From Craspedostauros australis (taxonomy: Eukaryota > Bacillariophyta > Bacillariophyceae > Mastogloiales > Achnanthaceae), in assembly GCA_026770025.1 (NCBI GenBank), contig JAMXDE010000004.1:3149501-3213500 (forward strand): DNA of 64,000 nucleotides, given 5' to 3'. Shown one piece after another: positions 1-10,572 of this stretch. Both the position numbers and the translations under genes were made by a program. Position 1 is the first letter of the stretch; each line of letters opens with the position of its first letter. The notes under the pieces are model-generated. The model saw nothing but the letters and a program-made list of their open reading frames with translations, was not told where the DNA came from and searched no databases.

Positions 1-34
1 CTCCTTCTCTCATGGACTCAACCACCATCTTGAC

Positions 35-3000
35 ATGGACTTCATGCCAGCACCCAAGGACGAGGCCTTCTTCGCGAGCCAGAATCGCTACCTCTTCGCC
101 GTGCTCACTGAGCATGTCAAGACTTCCAAGAGTCGGCGCATCATCCGTGCCTACAAGAAGTCCTGCGATGGCCGTGCGGCCTACGCCGACCTCGTTGACA
201 GCTACACCAGTGGTGTCGTCGGCGAGACTCTGTCCATCAAATACAGAGACACCATCGTCGCCTTCCGTCTGGACCAGACTTGGACCAAGACCCGCGAGCA
301 ATTCCTCGATGCCTGGGAAACCAAGCTCGATGACATCGAAGAGCTCGATGATGCATGTGTCGATGAGGCGGTCAAGCAGCAATGGTTGCGCACCGCCATC
401 GGTCCCGATGTTGACTTGACTCGGGCCTACACCAACGTGAAGTCCAACTCCCGTCAACGTCACAAGCAATCTCGCGGCTTCATCAAGGTTGGTGTCTCCT
501 TCGAAGACCTCCTTGAGTTCGTTCGAGATGAGGCACAATCCCTCGATGCCAACCAGCCTCGCACCACATCTCGGCGCAAGGTCAACAACGCCAAGACCAG
601 CGGCTCTGCTGGCAAAGGCAATGGCAAGGACTATGCCAAGGACGACCGCCGTTCCATTCCCAACGACGAATGGCGTGAGATGTCCAAGGATCAGCGCAAG
701 GCATTCCTCGAAGCAAAGGGAAAGTGGCGCAAGAACAAGGGCAAGGGCAAGGCTGACTCCCACCGAGCTGCCAACAACGCTGCCACATCTTCGGGCACCA
801 CCGACACTCCTTCCGCAACCCCGTCCGCTGGCAACACGGACTCTTCCAAGGCTGGTGACCAGTCCACTGCCATCGATCGCCTTCTCGCGCAGACCAAGTC
901 CACCTCTTCGTCTGACGATACTCCTCAACTGGTCTACAAGGGCCAGACCTGGCGCCTTGCCAACTCCACGGTGGTCCGGTACAGCTTCAACAAGCTTGTC
1001 AAGGACCACTCTGGCTCTCTCGTCGACAGCGGTGCCAATGGTGGCCTGGCTGGCGATGACGTCCTCGTTCTCTGCAAGACAGGACACACCGCCGACGTCA
1101 GTGGCATTGGTGACTCTGCCATCGCCAACCTCGACATCGGTACGGTTGCTGGTCTCATCCAGACCACCGAAGGGCCCATCATTGGTAAATTCCACCAATA
1201 TGCGCTCTACGGAAAGGGCAAGACCATCCATTCATCCAACCAGCTTGGTGCCTTCGGAATGGATGTCAACGAGCGCCCACGGAATCTCCCTGGAGGTCGC
1301 CAGACCATCATCACACCAGGAGGCCACATCATCCCACTGGCTGTCCGGCAAGGCCTGTCCTACATGGACATGGCCAAGCCCACCCGCTCCGAACTCGACA
1401 AGTATCCACATGTCGACTTCACCGCGGACGACGAATGGGACCCTTCTTCCCTCGACCAGGAGATGAACCTCGACGACGTCGACGATGATGACGCCGCAGC
1501 ACTCCAGCGCCGCGAGAACAACTCTACCGTTCTCACGGCCTACACTGGTGCTCGCCAAGCCGACATCGCTGACAACCCGGGCAGCATCATTGCCACTCGC
1601 AAGCCTGCCGACTACGAGGCTCTCCGACCCCACTTCGGCTGGATTCCAGCTCGTCGCGTTCGCGACACTCTTCGGTGTACCTCCCAGTGGTACCGTACCG
1701 CCGAGCGCTTCTCCATGCGCAAGCATTTCAAGTCTCGGTTCCCAGCGGCCAACGTCGACCGTCTCCATGAGACGGTTGCGATGGATACGCTCTTCTCCGA
1801 TACCCCTGCTCACGACGACGGGGTTCCCGGCCATGGCGGCTGCACCATGCTTCAGGTGTACGTCGCTCTCGACTCTCGGTTCACGGCCGGCTTCCCCATG
1901 CCATCCGAGAGCCGCATCTCCGACACTCTCCGTGACTTCATCCGACGCCACGGGGCTCCCGACCTACTGATGTCCGACAACGCCAAGGCGCAGATCGGTA
2001 ACAAGGTTATGGAGATCCTCCGGCAGTATCACATCCGTGATCACCAGAGTGAGCCGGAACATCAACACCAGAACGGCGCGGAACGCCGGATCCAGGATAT
2101 CAAACGCACAACCAACGGTGTGATGGATCGCACGGGTACTCCCGACCGCTTCTGGCTGATCTGCACGCTCTATGTGGTTGATCTCTTCAATCACATCGCG
2201 CAGGTCACCGCTGGCTCCATCACCCCCCTCCAAGCCGCCTTCGGACAGCGACCGGACATCTCCAAGTTCCTGTCCTACCGATGGTGGCAACCTGTCTACT
2301 ACCGGGTTGACAACCCCACCTTCCCCAGCCAGTCCAAGGAGCGCAGTGGGCGCTGGGCCGGTCCCTGCCTGCACAAAGGCGATGATCTTACCTTCTGGGT
2401 CCTCGACGACGAGACCCAGCGACTTCTTCCTCGGTCTGCCATCCGACCTGCCGACGACTCTGCCACCCGCAATCTTCGTGCGGACTTCCCCTTCCCCATT
2501 GTTGGGGAGGACGATGGCTCTGATGCCATGAATGTGGCGAATGGGGAGCCAGACGACGACATCTCCGTCCCTCCTGACTCCGACCCCATCGTACACTCCC
2601 TCGCCGATTCCATCCTGGCTGACCGCCGCGGCACAGACCCTGAAACAGTGGGGAATGCCAAGGTCCACATCCCGAAGTTCTCTCCTGAGGATCTCGTTGG
2701 GATGACCTTCATCCACGAGAAGGATGGCCAGCAAGTCAAAGCGGAGGTGGTGCAAAAGGTCAATGACCTTGACGCAGCCAACCACCAACGCATCAAGATG
2801 CTACTCGCACTGGCTGATGGGGAGACGCATGACCTCATTTCCTACGTTGAGCTCGCCGACATCATCGAACGGCAACAGGAGCACAACGACGACCCTGACG
2901 CCAAGTGGGAGTTCGACTCCATCATCGGACATGAGGGTCCCCTCTCATCTTCCTCTCCCTCCTACAAGGGATCGAGCTTCAACGTCATCGTCAAATGGGG

Positions 3001-4903
3001 AGACGGCTCCACCTCCACCGAACCCCTCTCCATCATGATTCAGGATGATCCTGTCTCCTGCGCTGCCTACGGCCGCCGCCACGAGCTGCTCGACGAGCCT
3101 GGCTGGAAGCGCCTCAAGCGCCTCGCCATCCGCACCCATCGTCTCGAGCGACAGGTCCACGTCGCCAAGTCCAAGACCTTCAACCACGCTCCCACCTTCC
3201 AGTTCGGTGTCCAAGTCCCTCGCAACCACAAAGAAGCGATGCGACTCGACGATAAGAACGGCAACACTCTCTGGGCCGATGCCGAGAAGAAGGAGATGGA
3301 CCAACTCTTCGGGTACCACACCTTCAAGTCTCTCGGCAAAGGCGCCCCTGTCCCCTCCGGCTTCCAGAAGATCCGCCTTCAATGGGTCTATGCTGTGAAG
3401 CATGACCTCCGCCACAAGGCGCGCTGCGTCGCTGGTGGTCATCTCACCGACCCCTGCAAGGATGCATCCTACGCAGGTGTGGTCAGTCTTCGCTCTCTCC
3501 GCCTCTCCCTCCTCGCCGGTGAACTCAACGGCATTCCAACCTGGGTTGGAGACATCGGCAATGCGTATCTTGAGGCCTTCACTCAGGAACGCATCTGCTT
3601 CATCGCTGGCGACGAATTCGGTGACTTCGCTGGTCATACCATGCAGATAGTCAAGGCACTCTACGGCCTGCGCACATCGGGCGCCCGATTCCATGAGGCT
3701 CTCGCCGACACCCTTCGCGACATGGGTTTTCTCCAATGCCGCTCCGATCCCGACGTCTGGATGCGTGACGCCAACTCCCATTGGGAGTACGTCTGCGTCT
3801 ACGTTGATGATCTCACCGCGACGATGGCCGACCCCAAGGCCTTCTTCGACATCCTCTCTTCGAAGTACGGGTACCAGCTCAAGGGAGTTGGTCCTATCAA
3901 GTACCACCTCGGTGCTGACTTCGGCCGTGATCCCGACGGCACTCTCAAGCTCTCCCCGCAATCCTACATCAAGCGGATGATGGAGAACTACGAACGCATG
4001 TTCGGCGAGCTTCCCCGCAAGATCAGCTGCCCTCTCGACAAGGCCGACAGTCCGGAGCTCGACACCTCTTCCGAACTCAGCGAAACCGACAAACGCAAGT
4101 TCATGTCGCTCATCGGTGCACTCCAGTGGTGTATCTCCCTCGGACGGTTTGACATCTCTGTCGCCGTCATGACGCTGGCACGCTTCCGCTCAGCTCCACG
4201 CCAAGGGCATCTGGACCGCGCCAAGCGAGTGTACGGATACCTTCGCAAGCACCCTGATGCTGCCATCCGCTTCCGCACCTGCGTTCCCCGCTTCGATCTT
4301 CACTACGAGGTTCCCAACCATGACTGGATCTACTCCGTCTACGGGAAGACCTCTGAGGAGATTCCGGACGACATCCCCGAGCCGAAAGGCAAACCAGTCC
4401 GAACCACCACGTTCGTCGACGCCAACCTTCTCCACTGCCAAGTCACTGGCAGATCGGCCACCGGCGCACTCCATCTGGTCAACCAGACCCCCATCGAATG
4501 GTTCTCCAAGCGTCAAGGCACGGTTGAGACCGCCACCTACGGGTCCGAGTTCGTCGCTGCCCGTCAAGCTACGGAGCAGATCATCTCCCTCCGTCTTGCC
4601 CTTCGTGAAATGGGCATTCCGATCGACGGCCCCAGCTGGATGCTGGGTGACAACCAGTCCGTCATCACCTCCTCCACGGTCCCCAAGAGCATGCTCTCCA
4701 AGCGCCACAACGCACTGGCCTACCATCGCGTCCGGTCCGCTGTCGCCGCTGGCATCCTCTACTTCATCAAGATCCCCGGCACGCAGAACGTCGCCGACGT
4801 GATGACGAAGTTCCTTCCATGGGCTGTCTTCTGGCCCCTCGTGAAGCCCATCCTCTTCTGGAAAGGGCACACCGAGTCCTCTTCCCCGACCTACAAGACC
4901 TGA
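35..4903 (+). CDS. copia gag-pol polyprotein
   Basis: The frame encodes 1622 aa from the first ATG visible, but it is open to the window edge, so the true start may be upstream. The N-terminal ~290 aa is gag-like and rich in Lys, Ser and Thr. The protease motif DSGANGG is at residue ~331. The integrase core is near residues 580-720, with a MSDNAKAQ segment and HQNGAERRIQDIKR. The reverse transcriptase carries VYVDDLTA near base 3800, and RNase H fills the last ~250 residues. It is presumed to be processed into particle, protease, integrase and reverse transcriptase proteins. The assignment rests on motif order; the lineage is inferred. Confidence 0.9.
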   Translation: MDFMPAPKDEAFFASQNRYLFAVLTEHVKTSKSRRIIRAYKKSCDGRAAYADLVDSYTSGVVGETLSIKYRDTIVAFRLDQTWTKTREQFLDAWETKLDDIEELDDACVDEAVKQQWLRTAIGPDVDLTRAYTNVKSNSRQRHKQSRGFIKVGVSFEDLLEFVRDEAQSLDANQPRTTSRRKVNNAKTSGSAGKGNGKDYAKDDRRSIPNDEWREMSKDQRKAFLEAKGKWRKNKGKGKADSHRAANNAATSSGTTDTPSATPSAGNTDSSKAGDQSTAIDRLLAQTKSTSSSDDTPQLVYKGQTWRLANSTVVRYSFNKLVKDHSGSLVDSGANGGLAGDDVLVLCKTGHTADVSGIGDSAIANLDIGTVAGLIQTTEGPIIGKFHQYALYGKGKTIHSSNQLGAFGMDVNERPRNLPGGRQTIITPGGHIIPLAVRQGLSYMDMAKPTRSELDKYPHVDFTADDEWDPSSLDQEMNLDDVDDDDAAALQRRENNSTVLTAYTGARQADIADNPGSIIATRKPADYEALRPHFGWIPARRVRDTLRCTSQWYRTAERFSMRKHFKSRFPAANVDRLHETVAMDTLFSDTPAHDDGVPGHGGCTMLQVYVALDSRFTAGFPMPSESRISDTLRDFIRRHGAPDLLMSDNAKAQIGNKVMEILRQYHIRDHQSEPEHQHQNGAERRIQDIKRTTNGVMDRTGTPDRFWLICTLYVVDLFNHIAQVTAGSITPLQAAFGQRPDISKFLSYRWWQPVYYRVDNPTFPSQSKERSGRWAGPCLHKGDDLTFWVLDDETQRLLPRSAIRPADDSATRNLRADFPFPIVGEDDGSDAMNVANGEPDDDISVPPDSDPIVHSLADSILADRRGTDPETVGNAKVHIPKFSPEDLVGMTFIHEKDGQQVKAEVVQKVNDLDAANHQRIKMLLALADGETHDLISYVELADIIERQQEHNDDPDAKWEFDSIIGHEGPLSSSSPSYKGSSFNVIVKWGDGSTSTEPLSIMIQDDPVSCAAYGRRHELLDEPGWKRLKRLAIRTHRLERQVHVAKSKTFNHAPTFQFGVQVPRNHKEAMRLDDKNGNTLWADAEKKEMDQLFGYHTFKSLGKGAPVPSGFQKIRLQWVYAVKHDLRHKARCVAGGHLTDPCKDASYAGVVSLRSLRLSLLAGELNGIPTWVGDIGNAYLEAFTQERICFIAGDEFGDFAGHTMQIVKALYGLRTSGARFHEALADTLRDMGFLQCRSDPDVWMRDANSHWEYVCVYVDDLTATMADPKAFFDILSSKYGYQLKGVGPIKYHLGADFGRDPDGTLKLSPQSYIKRMMENYERMFGELPRKISCPLDKADSPELDTSSELSETDKRKFMSLIGALQWCISLGRFDISVAVMTLARFRSAPRQGHLDRAKRVYGYLRKHPDAAIRFRTCVPRFDLHYEVPNHDWIYSVYGKTSEEIPDDIPEPKGKPVRTTTFVDANLLHCQVTGRSATGALHLVNQTPIEWFSKRQGTVETATYGSEFVAARQATEQIISLRLALREMGIPIDGPSWMLGDNQSVITSSTVPKSMLSKRHNALAYHRVRSAVAAGILYFIKIPGTQNVADVMTKFLPWAVFWPLVKPILFWKGHTESSSPTYKT

Positions 4904-4904
4904 A

Positions 4905-5559
4905 TGTCCGGGACACGCTTTGGGGAGTATTAGCGCACGCTAAATCTCTAACAATAGCGACACCCGTCGACCAATCAGAAATCTCCACTTTTCTTACCTT
5001 TTCCGTTCCGAACGGAAATTTTGGTCGAAAATCCGTTGTGTCAGATTTGTGTCGCATTTCGCGTCGCAAGAATCGTTTTCCCTCAATCACAGATCCAAAA
5101 ATGTCGTGGAAATTGATTTCTTGCCAAGATGAGCCAATCTGCCCAATCAGGACAGACTTGGATCTTGGGTGTGACACGTGCGAATCTTGCCCTGACCTTC
5201 TCAAGTGAATACGATCAATCGTGTGATCGTACTACTAGCAACATCGTGAGAAGACGTAATTTACAACACGGGCTATCGCGGTGTTTTGTTCATTGACCTT
5301 TTGCACCTCATCTTCACGCAGTAACACGCACATTTGTCGTGTTGTCTCCGTGTTATTTTCATCTGCAATTGCATGAGATCATGTCATGCCTCTATCATGC
5401 TCACAGTTCCAAGAAGACAATCTTGTGAGCTCGACAGCATTCCAACTACCATACGAATAATACAGTAAACAAACACTCTCCTCACCAACAACAACGACTT
5501 GATCACTCTACGTTCTCGGTGCGGTATCCTTCACACCCATCTACGATTACGTTCTAACA
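4905..5559 (+). repeat. probable 3' LTR of the first copia element
   Basis: The segment starts TGTCCGGG right after the gag-pol stop and can be closed at ...TTCTAACA, giving TG...CA ends and about 655 bp. The boundaries are inferred, because the partner LTR is outside the window. It contains no convincing gene. Confidence 0.55.
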
Positions 5560-6259
5560 CCGATCGAAGGTAAGAGAAGCATGCGCAGAGGAATACGACG
5601 GCCAGTGTCACACAGGAGGAGGCACGATGCTGTACGCAAAGTCACACGACAGCAAACGATACCACCTTGTGGCGTTGTAGCAGGAAGCAAAGCGTCTCCA
5701 GACGGTAGCGAGCTGAAGCGATGTGCACATGCTCGTGCTCCTCGCACAACACCAAAAGGCTCATTGTGGCATGCTGCGGCCACATTCCTAGCCACCCAAC
5801 GACATGCGCGCGTCCCAGCCGCGTCTACGAGCACCTGTCCTGCCGTTGCCAAGACCGCGCGGAGTTTGCATCCGCTGCGCGCACATCGATGATGATCGCG
5901 ATGCCTATTGCGGCGCCTTGAAGCGATCGATTGCATTCCGTCGCAGGCATCCAAGCGCAAATCGATCGTTTAACACCCGTTTCGCACACATCATGAATGG
6001 CCAACTCAACAACTGCTCCGGGACCTCTCACACTCGCGTCTCTGTCTCTGCCCGTACTTCATCCACCAAAACGGCTCATGGTCGCTGAAATCAATGCTCT
6101 GCCGGCTTCCGTGGTGTACCAATTCGATTGCGACGCTCTTTTCCGCCACGGACTGTGATTCCCAATCGCCGGCTCTCCGTCTGCATCACAAATTGCGGTG
6201 CAAAGAACAGAAATCGCCCCGAACTGCAAATCAGACCACCATCCCGTAGAAACCGCACG
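5560..6259. other. intergenic / upstream region of the secreted-protein gene
   Basis: This is the region between the end of the copia LTR and the ATG of the next gene. I see no coding, RNA or repeat signal. It probably holds the promoter and 5' UTR of the gene starting at 6260. Confidence 0.5.
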
Positions 6260-9200
6260 ATGTTCAAGTTCAAGGCTGCCCTCCTCGGCGCGCTCCTCCT
6301 TGCAAGTGCAGGATCCACAGAGGCCGTGTTGCGCGGAAGCAGAGCTGTGGGGCAGACCGAAGAGCTTCACGTCATGATGCAGGCCACCCGTACCCTCAAG
6401 GCTGGTAACGGCGACGGCGACAAGAATAACAAGGAGGAAGCCAAAAAGAACAAGGACACGGAAGCACCAACCAGCAACCCAACCGCCACCCCTGGCATGC
6501 CGACAGCGGCCCCAACGTCGGCTCCAACGTCGGCTCCGACCGCTACTCCCGGTATGCCGACAGCGGCTCCAACGTCGGCTCCGACCGCTACCCCCGGTAT
6601 GCCGACAGCGGCACCAACGTCGGCTCCGACCGCTACCCCCGGTATGCCGACAGCGGCTCCAACTTCGGCTCCGACCAGCGGCCCAACTTCGGCTCCGACC
6701 AGCGCTCCAACTTCGGCGCCAACATCGGCACCAACCAGTGCACCCACTTCGGCGCCAACATCGGCACCAACGTCGGCACCGACCAGCGCTCCAACTTCGG
6801 CTCCAACTTCTGCCCCAACCAGCGCACCCACTTCGGCTCCCACCAGCCGCCCGACTGTCTCTCCCGGTATGCCAACGCCTGCCCCAACCTCGGCCCCGAC
6901 CAGCGCGCCCACTTCGGCTCCAACCTCGGCCCCAACCGCGCCGACTGCAGCTCCAACATCTGCTCCAACTCACGGACCAACTAGCGCCCCGACATCCGCA
7001 CCAACCTCGGCTCCAACATCTGCTCCAACATTCGCACCGACCAGCGCACCCACTTCGGCACCAACATCGGCTCCAACATCCGCTCCCACGGCATTCGATG
7101 CCACCGTCATCGTCGCGTGCAACCCTGACGTGTCCCCCTCTTCACCGCTGACGCCAGAAGAGCTTGCGGTCAAGACCATCATCTGCAACAAGGAGAAGGC
7201 ATCGTGCCGTCAAGCCGTGCGCGCCGTCCGCAGCAGTTCAGATCTCCAGACTTTCTTTGGATGCATCGGCGACTTGGGTGAGAACCAGGCTCGCGCTGGA
7301 TTCAACCGGTACGCGTCCAATCCGAACCTTTCGGACCAGCTCGAAAGGGTTGTGTCATCAGGAACTCAGTTTGTCACGGCGCTGCCCGGCGACATGCGCA
7401 CTGCTTGCATGAATGCGAACAACAGCCCATGCTGTGACGGCGGCGGAAGCAACGCATGCGGCTCTTCCAGCCCGACCGCTTTCATGACCGTGGCACTCAA
7501 CGCATGCCAAGGTGCCGACGCCTGTACCGACATGGGTCTCAACCCTCTCATCTTGGATTCATCGTGCAACGGCGCCGAAGCCTGCCGCAACGTGAACGAG
7601 AACGATAACCCCATCCCGACTGTCTCGGGAGTCACTTTCGTCGGCGAAATCGCATGCACCTCGGCAGGCTCTTGCCAGAACGTAGGTGCCTTCTCATACG
7701 GTGATGTCATCATCCTGAACGGAGCCTGCGTTGGAAGCCAGTCCTGCGAGTTCGTCGGTCTTCGTCTCAGGCAGACCACCGCAGGCCGCGTTGTCAGCAA
7801 CATCTTCATCGGGGAGAACGCCTGCAACAACGCAAATTCCTGCCTCAACGTGCATTCATCCGACGGTGACGCAAGGCTCAGAAGGTCCCGCAGAACAGCC
7901 ACCACAACAGCCCGCGAACTGACCACCGCTCGGGGCCTCGCAGCCCAACGCATGGGCGGATCGAAGATCGGAGGCGACCTCATCATCGAGGAGGGTGCCT
8001 GCGTCGGCAATTCGGCGTGCGAAGACCTGGCCTTCGACGATCTCATGACCACCGACGTCGTCCTCTCGCAGGATGTCTGCTCGGGAACCGAGACTTGCAT
8101 CGGTTGCGCCAAGATGAACTGCCCCAACAAATTCACCCAGGTCTATGTCATCAGCAACGCAACCCTCGCGTGCCCCAAGGACAACATGGGCAACCCAACC
8201 GGTGCTACCGTCACACAATTCTGCGTCGACAAAGACGAACAGCCAACCGAGAGCCCAACCTTCGCCCCCACTCCGCTTACCAGCGACGTCCCGTCCGTGC
8301 TTCCGTCAGAGCTCCCGTCCCTGGGTCCAACCGGTACGCCGAGCGCAACTCCATCCGACCAGCCATCCATGCTCCCATCAGAGGGTCCGTCGAACTTCCC
8401 GAGTATCCTTCCATCCGAAGGACCCACCATCTTGCCAACCGGCGCTCCAACCATCAACAAGACTCCGCTGCAGACACTCTGCTTGACAACGCCGGGCGAT
8501 GTCGACTCCGGGTTCGACTTGGGACCGATGGTGCTCTGCGACGACAACATGGGCGTGTGCACCAACTTCGCCAACGCCATCGAGTCACTTCCCGCCAACA
8601 AGGACAGACTCGTCAAGAGCATCTTCGGATGTGGGGACGGTCAAGATCTCTACAACGGCGTTGCCCAAAAGCGCTTCGACGCCATCAAGAACGACCCAAG
8701 CGCCATCACCGCAATCCTTGGTGCCCTTGAGGGAAGCGGTATCCTCATGACTGGAACTGCAGCCGATCTCGCCACACCGTGTGGGTCTTCGTGCTGCGCC
8801 GGCGGGTGCTCCACAACAGTCGCAAGTGATGTCATCACCATCACTCCAGACTCGTGCTCCGGAACCACTGGAGCCGCGTCCTGCACCGATCTTGGCCCCG
8901 ACGTCATCATCCTCGGCAGCTGCCTCAACGACGCGTCCTGCGCTGGCCTTGGCGGCTTCGACAACGAACCCAACGAAGAGGCAGTCACCGGTTCCACAAT
9001 CATCGGACCAGCCGCCTGCACCAACACCAGAAGCTGCCAAAACCTGGGAAAGAACATCTACGGAAACATCCGCATCGAGGGTGCTGCGTGCAACGGTGTG
9101 GAAAGCTGCGACGGTATGGGTGTCCGCGTTGCACAGTCAGATGCAGTCGTCACACCAGTCCTTGCCGATATCATCGTGCAGGAGAAGGCATGCCGGGGAC

Positions 9201-9481
9201 AGAGCTCCTGCCAGAACGTCCATGCTGGAACAGGAAAGACCACTGGAAGTCTCAACATCGGCCAGAATGCCTGCACGTCCGCCGACAGTTGCAGCGGCGC
9301 AGCCGACAGCAACAGTGCTGTCGACGATCTTGTCATCGAAGACGACACCTGCGTGACCGGCACCACTTGCAAGGACTGCGTCGCCACGGACATGTGTGCT
9401 GGTTCCGCCGGCCAGACCTACACCATCAGCAGTCCATTTGTGGACTGCAAAACCCCCAACCCAAGCGCATGCTCCAACTAA
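6260..9481 (+). CDS. large secreted Pro/Thr-linker, Cys-repeat protein
   Basis: The product is 1073 aa. I chose the ATG at 6260 because it gives a clear signal peptide (MFKFKAALLGALLLASAGS); the frame is open further upstream but that part is not signal-like. Residues ~69-278 are a low-complexity linker of SAPT units. Two homologous Cys-rich modules follow (residues ~280-655 and ~735-1073), joined by a second linker of PSDQPS/PSEGPS type (~665-730). Each module begins with a helical segment containing a Cys pair, then CCxGG, then several rungs of about 35 residues of the kind SCQNVGAFSYGDVIILNGAC, which suggests a disulfide-stapled beta-solenoid. Such linkers are common in diatom secreted proteins. 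A cell-surface, cell-wall or adhesive role is inferred; no catalytic motif is seen. Confidence 0.85.
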   Translation: MFKFKAALLGALLLASAGSTEAVLRGSRAVGQTEELHVMMQATRTLKAGNGDGDKNNKEEAKKNKDTEAPTSNPTATPGMPTAAPTSAPTSAPTATPGMPTAAPTSAPTATPGMPTAAPTSAPTATPGMPTAAPTSAPTSGPTSAPTSAPTSAPTSAPTSAPTSAPTSAPTSAPTSAPTSAPTSAPTSAPTSAPTSRPTVSPGMPTPAPTSAPTSAPTSAPTSAPTAPTAAPTSAPTHGPTSAPTSAPTSAPTSAPTFAPTSAPTSAPTSAPTSAPTAFDATVIVACNPDVSPSSPLTPEELAVKTIICNKEKASCRQAVRAVRSSSDLQTFFGCIGDLGENQARAGFNRYASNPNLSDQLERVVSSGTQFVTALPGDMRTACMNANNSPCCDGGGSNACGSSSPTAFMTVALNACQGADACTDMGLNPLILDSSCNGAEACRNVNENDNPIPTVSGVTFVGEIACTSAGSCQNVGAFSYGDVIILNGACVGSQSCEFVGLRLRQTTAGRVVSNIFIGENACNNANSCLNVHSSDGDARLRRSRRTATTTARELTTARGLAAQRMGGSKIGGDLIIEEGACVGNSACEDLAFDDLMTTDVVLSQDVCSGTETCIGCAKMNCPNKFTQVYVISNATLACPKDNMGNPTGATVTQFCVDKDEQPTESPTFAPTPLTSDVPSVLPSELPSLGPTGTPSATPSDQPSMLPSEGPSNFPSILPSEGPTILPTGAPTINKTPLQTLCLTTPGDVDSGFDLGPMVLCDDNMGVCTNFANAIESLPANKDRLVKSIFGCGDGQDLYNGVAQKRFDAIKNDPSAITAILGALEGSGILMTGTAADLATPCGSSCCAGGCSTTVASDVITITPDSCSGTTGAASCTDLGPDVIILGSCLNDASCAGLGGFDNEPNEEAVTGSTIIGPAACTNTRSCQNLGKNIYGNIRIEGAACNGVESCDGMGVRVAQSDAVVTPVLADIIVQEKACRGQSSCQNVHAGTGKTTGSLNIGQNACTSADSCSGAADSNSAVDDLVIEDDTCVTGTTCKDCVATDMCAGSAGQTYTISSPFVDCKTPNPSACSN
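6466..7092 (+). repeat. coding minisatellite (SAPT repeats)
   Basis: Imperfect 12-bp units encode Ser-Ala-Pro-Thr, interspersed with ATPGMPTA units. The tract is in frame in the secreted-protein gene and is likely variable in length between alleles. Confidence 0.85.
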
Positions 9482-10264
9482 GCACGAAGCATGGTCTGGC
9501 CATGACGCGTGCGCGCATGTACAAGCCACGGCGCCGGTATCTGCCCCCAAGCCCTACGCGCTGCTGCCGATCCTCAGTTGTTGAGAGGACGGCAAGGCAC
9601 GCGAATCAACTGCCCGACCACTTGGGTTGGCCTGTGCCCGAAGATTGTGCCTCGCTCGCGCTCACTTCCACACTCATACTCATACTCACATTCACAAACA
9701 TCCCATCAATTGAAACGCCACACCATCGAACCAAAAGAAAACAACCAGAAAACACCCCAGAAAAATGAACAGTGACCCGATTCGCAAACCCGCCCCACCC
9801 CGGACGATGACGTTATCGGGGTGGGCCTGTTCCTGACGTCCATAGAGGCGACGTATCTTGTGCACGGAGACGACCGGCGACGAAGTGTCTGCCTACCGGT
9901 ATCAACCGCATGAAAGTCCGAAAGGAAAAAGGATTACAGCCGTCTGCACAAGAGGCTGTGTCGTCTTGCCCATGTCCACATTGGAGTCTAAACCGCGGAA
10001 AGGGCATGTGCTGTCCCACGACCTCTTCTTTCGAGTAGATCACACCAATCCTTGGCCACAGCTTTGCCATGGAATGATTTGATAGCATCTATAAATTAGC
10101 AAAGAGAGCAGCACATGTGAAAACAACACTCTTCTTCCGCACTGTTGCATGTCATAGGTCGTGCTCTTATGGGTGTTGTACATACGTGTAACATGCGTAA
10201 TTCTCCTCATCTCCTTTCCATTTGGCCGGAGCACCATTTCGTGAGCGATTCGGAGACGCAGAAT
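9482..10264. other. convergent intergenic region
   Basis: This stretch lies between the stop of the secreted protein (+) and the stop of the small minus-strand frame at 10265. Reading frames here have no recognizable composition or homology. It probably holds two facing 3' UTRs. Confidence 0.4.
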
Positions 10265-10414
10265 TTAATTCTCGTCTGGCCGGCCATCCGGAGGCTCCAC
10301 GATCACCAACCACATCACAGCCATCAGCAACAGCACCAACATCAAAAACATCACAGCTTTCTTCTTGTTCACCTGCGGAACCTGCCGCCGCTGTGTTCTC
10401 TGATGCGAGCGCAT
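10265..10414 (-). CDS. possible 49-aa single-pass membrane microprotein
   Basis: A short minus-strand frame starts at the ATG at 10414. In order it has a basic N-terminus (MRSHQRTQRRQ, then NKKK), one strongly hydrophobic segment (residues ~20-39, AVMFLMLVLLLMAVMWLVIV) and a short acidic tail ending PDEN. An in-frame stop lies upstream of the ATG, so this is the first start in the frame. It resembles the general design of small ER or organelle membrane subunits, but I do not recognise a family. Its start faces the RNA-binding protein gene across a short AT-rich stretch that could serve as a shared promoter. Without conservation or transcript data it could be chance. Confidence 0.4.
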   Translation of the reverse strand: MRSHQRTQRRQVPQVNKKKAVMFLMLVLLLMAVMWLVIVEPPDGRPDEN

Positions 10415-10572
10415 CTTGTCTGATCGTTCCAAGCATAGATCATAGTGCCATACGATCCATTCTATAATCTTACACTATATTATATAATACTCATACGACC
10501 TACAGCACCTGCAGTAGTGAGACGGTCCACCATTTCTGTTCTGTTCAGCCAGCCGTTGAAGTCTGAATAATC
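10415..10572. promoter_or_regulatory. possible bidirectional promoter
   Basis: These 158 bp separate the ATG of the minus-strand microprotein from the ATG of the plus-strand RBM34-like gene. An AT-rich run (TATATTATATAATA, around 10476-10489) is the only TATA-like feature. The bidirectional role is inferred from layout. Confidence 0.3.

Larger units (their letters stand above)
1..5559 (+). mobile_element. Ty1/copia LTR retrotransposon, 5' part outside window
   Basis: The element has one long gag-pol frame followed by a probable 3' LTR. Domain order is gag, aspartic protease, integrase, reverse transcriptase, RNase H, which is the Ty1/copia order. The 5' LTR and the start of gag lie before the window, because the gag-pol frame is open from base 2. 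The coding part looks whole within the window. It belongs to a different lineage from the copia elements at 49.5-64 kb: I see no CCHC zinc knuckle in gag, and the protease motif is DSGANGG rather than DSGASCH. Its age cannot be judged without the other LTR. It lies about 700 bp upstream of the secreted-protein gene. Confidence 0.9.

Noticed and set aside
1232-1951. Long antisense frames within the copia gag-pol region
   Set aside because: They are shadows of a GC-biased coding strand, with no domain or start signal of their own.
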